A DNA stretch of 64,000 bases from Stichopus chloronotus. Its lineage: Eukaryota; Echinodermata; Holothuroidea; Aspidochirotida; Stichopodidae. Position 1 is the first letter of the stretch. Each line of letters starts with the position of its first letter. The DNA lies in assembly GCA_021234535.1 (NCBI GenBank), contig CM037850.1, positions 16,849,990-16,913,989 of the forward strand, given 5' to 3'. Below are positions 54,791-64,000 of the stretch, piece by piece. Position numbers and translations under genes: made by a program. Under the pieces are notes generated by a model. That model worked only from the letters and a program-made list of their open reading frames with translations. It made no database searches and was not told the DNA's origin.

Positions 54791-55879
54791 CAAAGTTGAT
54801 TAACCCCGCTCCTACATACAAAACAAAAATTTGATAAAAAACAAATAAACCACAGCCAAATAACCACGTTTTATTAGAAACCAACCCCGCGAAAAATAAA
54901 CAAGATTCACAACCATGTTCGTGCGCAATACGCAAAGTGGACGCTTGAACAAAATAAAGCACAATCGCATGAATAGCAACAACATGCTAGTTTGAGTTGA
55001 GCGTTTTAGTTAGCACTCAACTATCAGTACAGTGTGTACGTACGTTGTGGCGCACTTGTCATACATTCGAAAACTGTGGTTCAGTGTAGTTGTGCCTATT
55101 CACTGTTTACGGAGCAGCTTACAGAGCTTTATTTTTCCTCATTAAGTAATCAAATTGTTGGAATTAGCCTAGATTTGACAACACTTATTTTTGATAAAGA
55201 GAGTTGCAGATTTTAGAGCGTTACATTAAGAGAAACCTTGAACATGCTTGATGCCTCACACAATTTCGTTAACCTTTATGCATAACGTAGTAAGGCTTAG
55301 GCCTGCGTTCTTAACTACGCATGTACACCCCTTTTGCCTTTGACTGTGGAATTTTTACGATTGCAGTCCGAAGTCCTCTACACAATTTTATTCCATACAG
55401 ACTTGGACTTTGGACTTCTTCGTAAATCGACGAAACATTAATGCTAATTTAGGAAGGCCTTATCACGTCTTGTAAATAAAGATTTCGACAACTCTGACGC
55501 AGTTCTGTTATTTAGATTAGAGAGGCAAGATTACCATAAGGGGAGCCACTGATGTTATCACTGTATTGTTACTAGACCTACGTATATTTATCAATGATGT
55601 ATATTTTTAATCCTATATTTCACTTCACAGTAGCCCCTAATCTAAGCCTACTACGAACTTCACAGTCATAGTTTGTATGTGGCCTTTGTCGTTCTACTGT
55701 ACGTGTAGGGGCCGTGCCGGGGCAGACTACAATGTACATGTTTTGTTGTGTTCGTTGGCGGGTGATTTTACTCTAGAACTGACCGTGCATTATACTGTAG
55801 AATAAAGGGGGTTTTAGGGGTTCTCAGTCGTGTTATGACTGCCCCAGCGGCGGAGACGTCAGAACCAGATAGAGACAGA

Positions 55880-56060
55880 AGTTGACTTTTACGATCAAAG
55901 TTCCATTTATTATTTGATTGGACTGGCACACATAAATCAATTAAAATCAAGACGAGGATGATGAAGGAAGAGAGAAAACGGAGAGATGAGATGACGGTGA
56001 CACAAGCGAGGATAGATACACAGGCCTACATAATACACTGAGACGACGTTGACAGTTAGA
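55880..56060 (+). repeat. dispersed repeat family C, copy 2
   Basis: Same block order as 41410-41600: AGTTCCATTTATTATTTGAT, GGACTGGCACACA, AAATCAA, GGTGACAC and GCCTACAT. Confidence 0.5.
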
Positions 56061-56184
56061 CATCCAGAGAGCCAGTGCCGGCGGCGTGGCGAGGTCGATG
56101 GATTGACCCACGCTTAACTGCAAAGGATCACGGTATGAATTGCCGACACTGACCAATCATAGGTCAAATGGTTGACCTACGTAA

Positions 56185-56547
56185 CTAAGTGAGGTGGTTG
56201 CCATCCGTGATCAACCAATCACGAAAGGATTGCCCAACCTTCTGAGAAAAGGGTCTAAGTTTACTATTTTTAGGTGTTTTATTGTCTAATCTGACTGTCT
56301 GAGGGGAAATAAAGAAAAAGTTAACTAAATCTGGGGTAAACACCGGAAGACTGAACTTTGTACGACCTTTTGCGTACGGTGGGGAAGAATGACCATCTCT
56401 ATACAACAATACGTGCATGGGATAATAAATGGTCACCGGACTGAAATCGGCCAATAACAGTTGAATCTTACCAAGTATGTATGAACTCGATACGTTTACA
56501 CACTGTGAAGAAAATAGACACTGTGAAGAAAATAACGAACCACGCAA
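56185..56547 (-). other. open frame of unknown nature
   Basis: A 120-codon minus-strand frame with a mixed, proline- and aromatic-containing composition (YYPMHVLLYRDG, FTPDLVNFFF). No domain is recognised and no splice or neighbour context supports it. It could be a repeat-derived remnant or chance. Confidence 0.15.
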
Positions 56548-57385
56548 CGCAGAACGGGCTTTTCAAGGTATACATAGCAAAACGTCCAGAGAGACGCTGG
56601 TTTGGAGATCTGAGGAACAATTTGACGCGCACGCATGTCTGAAAATACTTTTAGCACACACACGGATCCTAGGCACATGACATGTGTTTGTGTCGTTCGA
56701 CGCATACGAGCTGAACTGCAGTACAAGGACATTAATAAGTAAATTGATTGTTCAGCACGTCTATACACAACGAGCAGTCGGAATCACCGATGAAAATAAT
56801 ATACAGTTCGGGGCATTTTAGGGGTAGGCCTCTTCCATCATGATGGGTACTGGTATCGAATGACCATACAAAACAAAAGGCATGAGATCACTCCGTGGAA
56901 TGCCTTCTTGTTATCTCATCCTTATACATATAATGTGCGGGATGAGATATTGAAGTTGCCATTAGCAACAGTCGCCTTGGTAACGTTATGTAGGGTTGAC
57001 ATATGGGGCATGGGGGTCTAACCTGGTATGGTACGTTAGGTGACATGGAACCTCCACTAAGATAGGGGTCAAAAAGTGTGAAGATGTGTGTGTGTTTGTG
57101 TGTCGGTCTGCCCTTGTTTTCGGATGGGACAGATTTTAGGTCCTCTGTAGAAAATTCAATAGATTTCTTCGGTCCTCTCAAGAGTAACAATAGACAGTCT
57201 ATTGTTAAGGTTAGGGTTGAGGAAGAAGTGTTTGTGTGTAGTCTGTGTGTGTAAGAAAGAAAATGTCAGTTTTAAAAGTTTCTACACCGCAAAGCGGACG
57301 AGGATCAAAGTTGGTAGATAGCTGACCCATGGCTTTAAGCTTCAGTGTCTCCCGTCAAAATTTAAGGTCAGGGGTTAAAGACCAG

Positions 57386-57398
57386 AGGTCAAAGGTCA
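57386..57398 (+). promoter_or_regulatory. perfect DR1-type motif
   Basis: AGGTCAAAGGTCA, two nuclear-receptor half sites spaced by one base, within a repeat-like GGTCA-rich stretch at 57363-57402. Binding is not shown by sequence alone. Confidence 0.35.
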
Positions 57399-59484
57399 AA
57401 TTAGTGAAACAGCAAAAGCTATATTTTTCATTCAAAAGAAAAGTCTCTTGAAAATGTTGCAAACTATTACACCGATGGCTAAATCTTCGTCCACAGTAAA
57501 AAAAAAAAACAGGAGTATTAATATTTAATAATAATATCATATCTGGGGGGTGGCGGGAACGAGGGAATAAAAACTCCACTTAAGAAATGCAGGACATTAT
57601 GCGATGATCGTCATATGAGGCTCTAAAGAAGGGTTTTGTTCTCTTGTACTTCCCTTGTACAAAGAGACTGTGTTACATGGAGTTATTTTATTTGCTCTGA
57701 TAAGTAATTAAATTTAATGATGCCAGGGAAACAAAACTTGTACTACTAGAGTATTTAGACCTGTTTTGAAACTGATAAAAGTAGTGTGTCTATAGAGTGT
57801 ACTCTCAAATACCTCCGCTAATACTCCTAGGACCTTGTTATTACTTACACCAGTGGCTCACTTAGGTTTTGGACTAAAGGTGTGTGTATGTGTGTGTGTG
57901 TGTGGGAGGGAGGGGGGGGGGGTTGCGAATTGTAGATTACTATTTCAGCGTGGTAACATAATGCCGCAAACCAGATGCCTTTTGAATGTAAATATCCAAG
58001 TGAGGTGCTCTTTTCATTCTCCGCAACTAATATCTTGGAAATAACACAGTCAGTACTTGTATTTTCTTGGATGGAAAACCACTTTCCTGGACATTAATAG
58101 CAGATTGTCAAAATATAATCGTGTTTGTCCCATGCTTTCACACAGCATTCTAGAAATGGTTGCATGACAACAGCAACCCCATCTCGTGACATTTGTTGGA
58201 GACTTCCTACAAGTTCTGTAGAGACGTCTGATAAGTGTAAACATTTTCTGATTATTAAAGTGTTACGTTCTAGAGAAAATAATTGGGCCCGGCATATCAT
58301 ACCCCTGTTGAAAACTATATCTTGTAGACCATACCCTCTTATATGAACACAACAATTTTGGTTCATATGTCATCCATTCCCCTAAAATATTCTTTATTAA
58401 GTAAACGTCCCCCACTGGTAGATTACAGGTGGACATTCGTATGCTGAAGCTCCAAATGATTTTCGCGATTTATAGGTGCTTTCATTTCACATTACAATAT
58501 TCTTCTTTAAGGGTATACGTACTCAGTGTTACCAAGTAGAGACGCAATTTAAGCCCTTTTAGTGGTAAGGTTGATTTCAATTCTGCTTGCATACATCACC
58601 TTCAATTAATTCTTAGAAATTAACAAACAGTATTGCCCACGGAGATCCAAACGTTCAATAAATGTCCATCTCGATATTGTCGAACTTCCATATGATCATA
58701 GCGAGCAAAGGAATGTATAAAATGTCTGCCTACACGTTGAAATCAACATAAACGTGTCGTCTTGTACAGGCATGACGACAGTATCCTTGTTATTGTTCGC
58801 TCCTCTTTTCAAACGTTGAGTTCATGCTGCAATTCGATAGGAAGTTTGGGGACGCTGTTGCTTTGTTGTTGTAAAGGATTACATAAATATATGATGAGAT
58901 TTGTGTATGTACAATTACATTAATATATGCATTTATTTCCTTTTTGACACATCAGTAGAAGTCTTGTACTCTTCTTTGATTCCGTGCCATTGTCATATGG
59001 AATTTTGATATGCCAGACGTTCATGAAACGTTTCTGTCCTCGTATGAACTGTTACGTTTTAACTGAAAAGTTGTAAAAGCATCTCTTGTTGAATGAAAAT
59101 GTTGTGCAAACAGAAATGGAAGGGTGGGGAGAGTTCTTTCTTTCACCTTAAGGCAATTTTTCCCTGATATGAATTTCCATCTTTATTTTCATCGATTCAA
59201 TGTCAACATCATGTTTGTTTTTGTTTGTCGTCTTTATACGTACCTTCCCTTTCCCTGCTACTATCCGTACATGGCTATGCATAAAATTATGCTACTTTTC
59301 CCTAGCACGAAACTCGGATAAACAACACAAGTGAGTGAACCGCCCGGTAAATGTACTGTGTACACAGTTTTTTTGACTGTTAAATGGGGGTGGGGTGAGG
59401 ATGAACAAAGCAAGCCCAGCACTAGTTGACAAGCAATTCGGAATAATTATTTACCCACATCTTCGCTAAGTTAAATATATCTTG

Positions 59485-60774
59485 CAGTGGCGGATTCAGG
59501 GTTTGGCAGAAAGGGGGGGGGGGCAGTTATACGTAGCTGGTCACCATCCGGGGGGAGGAGTCGAAGGGGGAGACCCCTCATCGTTGGTAAATTTTTGATT
59601 CCATAGCGTGGTCTAGATGTAAAATGGTGCTACATTTGATGCTAGATTTGACCTGAATATTTCTTCAGGAGTACCTATACTTTTTAAGAGATGGTCTTAT
59701 TTTATCATGATCTTTCTTGGTAATTCTGATATTTTTCTTTCACGGGGCACATCCTCCGCATCCTAGGTCATAGTGATTTGAATAAACAAAGTTGGGGGAG
59801 GTTTATTAGCCTAGGTTTGCCTTCCCCCGTTGGCGGTTTTTAACAAACAGGTCTCACTTCATACGAAAAGCTGCAATTGTTTGTGCTTCTCCATATGATA
59901 TGATAAACAAAATTATAGATTGTCTTACTTTTGTCGCTACATTTATTTCTGGGTATGTTGCCATCAGAGGGTATAGGTTGATGATGTATGCCATGAGTGT
60001 ATTATTGAAACAACTTAAAACTTAACACGTTCAATAGAAAAAGAAAACAGTGGGACTGATACCAGTGTTGTAGTATGGACTGTTCTTCAAATCATGTCAC
60101 TCTCTATATCATTGAGTTTGTCCCAAATAAAGCAGTCTAGATAGTGTAATCTCTGTGAGTTTTATTTTGTAACAAAGGTATATCATATGTTTTTCTCTCA
60201 CCTTATGTGTGTCAACTGCAGTCACACTATGCTGAAGGTCTCCATAGAGTAGGTTTCAAATTGATGGTCTAGCATAGCAAGATTATAATTTCTTGTATAA
60301 GTTCCTTTTTCCTTCAGATCACCCATCATTTCCCCCAAATCAATTGGATGACCTCGAGAAGGACACTAACGGTGCACAGAGTTATGGCACAAAAAGCTCA
60401 GATTAGGAAAAAAGAAAATAATAGTTGAAGTTTATTGAAAGTGGAAAGTAATTGTCTGTGAGCCTCGTTACCCTAGTAATAGACTGAAGTTAGCAATCCA
60501 ATTCAATATAGTGCTCATGGGCAACCATAGAGGATAATACTCCTGGTAATGTCCAAACTTTGCCTAACTTTTATTGTAGACCGGATGAGCCATAACGTTA
60601 TCAGGGTGCCGACATTGTGAGTAAAATAATTAACACAGCTTCACTGACCCACCACAAAGACCTAGTGCAGTAATTGCATAGGTCTTTGTACTGTTTCATG
60701 AAGGTGGAAAAACATTCAACATTTTTGAAAGCGGGGGGGGGGGGGGGGCACTAGCCTCTCTGAATCCGCTCTTG
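59485..60774. mobile_element. hAT-like non-autonomous element (candidate)
   Basis: The left end CAGTGGCGGATTCAGG and the inverted right end CAAGAGCGGATTCAGAG share CGGATTCAG and similar termini. Both are followed inward by G runs (59512-59523, and 60733-60748 on the same strand). The span is 1290 bp with no transposase frame. TCTTG borders both sides, but a clean 8-bp duplication is not evident. CAGTGGCG termini are typical of hAT elements (family knowledge). Confidence 0.4.
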
Positions 60775-62018
60775 TCTTGTCACATTCCCTCATACAGGGA
60801 AGAAACACACAAAACGGAAACATTTCGGCAATCTAAATGCTAATCTAGCTTTAGTTAATGTAATTACAATCATATGTAACTTATCCACTTTTGATAGTGA
60901 GTCATTAAAGGTCAAGAGCTGTAAAATACATGCAGTATATTTCTTCTTAATCTTGAAAAGTCTGGCGATAACCGAGTACACGAGAATGAAAGAGAGTGGT
61001 CTAATTCTGCATTAACTTGAACAAGTTTCTTTATGTTAACAACCACTGTAATAAAATCAACCTAATGAAAGTGGAAGACCATCTCGACTGTAGGAAGCCA
61101 AATTGAATACTTCGAACAGCCATTGTGAAACATTTACCACAAATGCATTTCCTGATGTAGAAACTTTAAAGTGATTATTTTTTAATTCGGTAAGTGCGTA
61201 TTGCTGCTAGTACAGTTTTGTGAAAATTGATTCTAACTTTATATGAAGATTACATTTGACGTGAAAATAGCTACTTCAGCGTTATTGCAATTAAAATCAG
61301 TCCACAATCACAACTTCTAATTACGTAATATTTGAAAAAAAAACAAAATACTGTTGCATATTTACAAGTAATCATAACAATCAACATTGTTGTTTCATTA
61401 CGCCCATCTTTGTGAATCATATCTAAAACATGAATACCCTACAGATGTTCTTCTTGCGGTATTTGTTTAAAATTAACAGTCTGCAACAAGCAAGAAGGTC
61501 AATCAAACGATACCCATATAATATAATGACAGATACGTCATCTCCTTTATCGAATGACTTGGATGGATCTGCGACTGAGAACAAAGTCCCTGACCTATTG
61601 CATTATTGACATCATTCTTCAGTATATGTGGTGAAAGTGTTTTTCTATGCATTCAAATAAATACAAATGTTGTACGGTGTACATAAATCAAATTTCATTT
61701 CATTTATTTGTTTTTCACATCATGCATATTTGCATACATATCTATACAATAATTACATTAATTGTAGTAAACCGTTTATATATGATGTGAAGGAAGTTGA
61801 ACAAAAAACCCTCACGGGCATTGGCGAAGTGCTCAACTCCCTAGTGCAGTAGCAGAAAAAAGAAAAGAAGAAAAGAGACAACGAAAACTTGAAAAGATAC
61901 TTAACATCCCCCCGGCCATACCCCAAAGCACCATCATTCCTCCATACATGGCTGCGAATTACGGGCCTGCATTTGGCACAATAAAGTAGAGTAAAGCAGG
62001 GCTCCGGACAGTAGAACG
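60775..62018. other. intergenic plus 3' UTR of downstream LINE remnant
   Basis: No gene seen. The part next to 62019 is probably the 3' untranslated tail of the minus-strand LINE, reading through about 61780. Its exact end is not clear. Confidence 0.45.
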
Positions 62019-62730
62019 TCAATAGGAACTTAGATACAGTTTACCAAGATTATACCTGAAAGATCTTAAACTACGACTGTCCATTACTTTCTTGGCCAGG
62101 GTATTCCAAAGATTAATGGCACGATGCCGAAGGCTCAACTGAGAACGGGATATGCAACTTACAGTATATAGAAGAGCTGAGGATAACGTGTGTTGTAATT
62201 GTAACCATGAGTGCTAGTTGTGAAAAAGTTTGAGAAGGCGTGTGGTAACAGGTTGTGGGTAAAGCGATAGGTGAATGAAGCTATTCCTACATTGATAATG
62301 TCGTTAAGTTTAAGTAAGTTCAACATTTTGAAGAGAGGATCGGTGTGATCACGTGGACCACAGTGACAAATATGTCGAACAGCCCTTTTCTGTAAAAGAA
62401 CAAGACTATTTAAGTATGACTTATTGGTACTAGACCACACAGTACTGCAATAAGTGAAATGTGGATAAACTAAAGTACAAGGTACGTAGGACACTTCTGG
62501 GGAGAATGTATTTGAGCCTACCAATATAACTGACCCCTTTTGCAACATGGGAGGATAAGTAGTGAATATGCTCATGCCAGGTTAGTTTGGAGTCAATAAT
62601 TACTCCCAAGAATTTAATTTTATTAACTAAGTCAAGTTTGTCACCATTAATATTTATGTTAAAATTGTGATGATTGTTACACTTATAGCCATTAAAAACT
62701 ATAAACTTTGTTTTACTAATCAAAGCTTTA
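62019..62730 (-). mobile_element. 5'-truncated non-LTR retrotransposon remnant
   Basis: On the minus strand 62723-62430 reads the end of the RT domain and connection (KIKFLGVIIDSKLTWHEHI), and 62575-62159 in another frame reads the C-terminal part (YCSTVWSSTNKSYL, QKRAVRHICH). A third piece down to 62019 ends QLSLRHRAINLWNTL and then a stop. Two frame changes separate the parts. The catalytic RT core and endonuclease are absent. The C-terminal pattern fits the CR1/L2 side of the LINEs and differs from the copy at 36746-38700. Confidence 0.75.
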
Positions 62731-64000
62731 ACTAATTCACTACGTCCCCTTCTCTCCTGATTTACATGTGAAGATATGTTTCACTTTAATGTTGAAAACA
62801 TGCAACCAGCAATTATTATTGAAAGCAAAGAAACGTTTTTTTTTTCGGTGAAAAGGATCTGGCAATCATATATTTTGCCGCAAACACAGTATTGCCCATT
62901 GTTTGCAGCTACAAACTTTGCTGTCATAAAAGTTATGTCAAAGCTTAGATCTTTAACTTACAATTAATATAAGCAATGTAGTAGATGAGCACAACGACAT
63001 TACAAGTGCCTTTGAGTAAGTTCCGTGAAGTACGAAAGTAATTTTTAGAGTAGTTGTAACTTATAATTGCTAGTGTAATAAAATGATCTTTAATTTCGTT
63101 TAAAACTTTTCACAATAAACCACTCAAGAACATATCGCTTTCATTTTAAAAGCAATCGATTCCATATCAAAATAGTAAGCGATTGCATTTTTTTCCCCCT
63201 TTAGTTATTATCAAGTAAATGCACGTTCTTACACGACATTTGACACATAACCTGACGCTTTTCAACTCAGTGAGGAGGGTGTAACCATATTAAAAGAAGC
63301 TTCATGGAATTTTATCAGCAATCAGTAACTCACTGCTGTATACTGCCACAAGATCGACATACCAAAGATATTTTAGTAGTTTCTTAAACAAGTAAAATAT
63401 TATCAAGGTTATCAATGAACGATCACCATTGTGATCGAAATGAATAGGTATGTTCCAACATAACCGCTTACTTCTAACGAAATCGTGCATCCAAAGTGGC
63501 CATTGAGATTTGGCAGCCATTGCCCCTAGCAATGATAGTGTGTAAGTGCCCCGCTGACGCTATAGGGTAAAATAGGCTTTCAACTTTGAGTTGCGGGAGA
63601 GGATTAATGGACGAAAAGGATGAAATTTCAATGAGTTATCAGTGAGATTGTATGTCAATAAGGGATTCAGTTGTGGTTTTAATAATTTTCAAGTCTTTTC
63701 CAACATTTCGTAAAGAACATATTGCGTCTTAGTATAATGTGTCTATCAGGCTACAGGATATACAAATTTAATTTTGAACTACCCTGACTTCATCTTGTTT
63801 CATATTCAATTGCAACGCAAACTAACATTTACATATTCATTACATGTCTACATTTCTTCACACTGGATAAGTCTGTTCAATTCATATTTGAATTGAGAAC
63901 ACAAATTACTATATAAACATTTCATTATATATCCACATTCCTTCATTCTGGATAAGTAACATCTGTTATTCGAAAAAGGATGAAAAGATGAAATTTCAAT
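62731..64000. other. intergenic, no feature seen
   Basis: AT-rich sequence with short homopolymers. GGATAAGT-containing phrases near 63865 and 63945 and GATGAAATTTCAAT near 63618 and 63986 recur, so a low-copy local duplication is possible. No gene is supported. Confidence 0.5.

Larger units (their letters stand above)
52167..59484. other. intergenic, repeat-rich, no supported gene
   Basis: Contents: a short direct repeat at 52410-52429 and 52433-52452 (CGTACTTSGCGCAACTGG), GT-rich repeat-like sequence at 53250-53340 and 57060-57330, short AGTAATGCGCGG-type repeats at 54719-54790, AGGCCTATAGGCCT at about 54570, repeat family C copy 2 at 55880-56060, and (GT)n plus G run at 57880-57922. A minus-strand open frame at 56185-56547 is the longest here but has no recognisable domain. 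Confidence 0.5.

Noticed and set aside
54607..54962. Two overlapping minus-strand open frames
   Set aside because: They read through the short AGTAATGCG array and differ in frame, with no recognisable protein.

Overview
This 64 kb window is animal nuclear DNA. It is AT-rich, with sparse split genes, GT/AG introns, many dispersed repeats, microsatellites and degenerate retrotransposons. It shows no prokaryotic gene organisation. The gene content, a Ty3/gypsy-type element and the repeat flavour (TTAA-flanked MITEs, hAT-like termini, AGGCCTA-rich spots) fit a marine invertebrate deuterostome such as an echinoderm. That placement is inference; no sequence here fixes the species.

Two conserved host genes can be rebuilt exon by exon, both on the minus strand. 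RPL36A (eL42/L44e) has five coding exons between 10090 and 16871 and encodes 104 residues. CUEDC2 has ten coding exons between 21614 and 33508 and encodes about 435 residues. Unlike the vertebrate protein, which has one CUE domain, this one appears to carry two CUE-like modules on separate exons. On the plus strand, 3578-6019 holds short, partly phase-compatible candidate exons of an unrecognised gene, with further exon-like pieces to about 7430; this is tentative.

Mobile DNA fills much of the rest. A complete but frame-broken Ty3/gypsy-type LTR element lies at 47176-52166, with 208-bp LTRs that differ at only three sites. Two 5'-truncated non-LTR retrotransposon remnants lie at 36746-38700 and 62019-62730, both minus strand. 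Three TTAA-flanked MITE-like elements lie at 20273, 27553 and 34407; the middle one is nested inside a tandem repeat. A hAT-like element may lie at 59485-60774, and a tRNA-derived SINE appears split by an insertion at 42553-43377. A tandem repeat family of roughly 150-160 bp period recurs in several places and carries AGGTCAAAGGTCA (DR1-type) motifs.

The regions 1-3577, 7430-10089, 38701-47175, 52167-59484 and 62731-64000 hold no gene I can support, only repeats and simple sequence. The most interesting items are the tandem CUE arrangement, the nested TTAA MITE, the DR1-bearing repeat and the candidate unknown gene.
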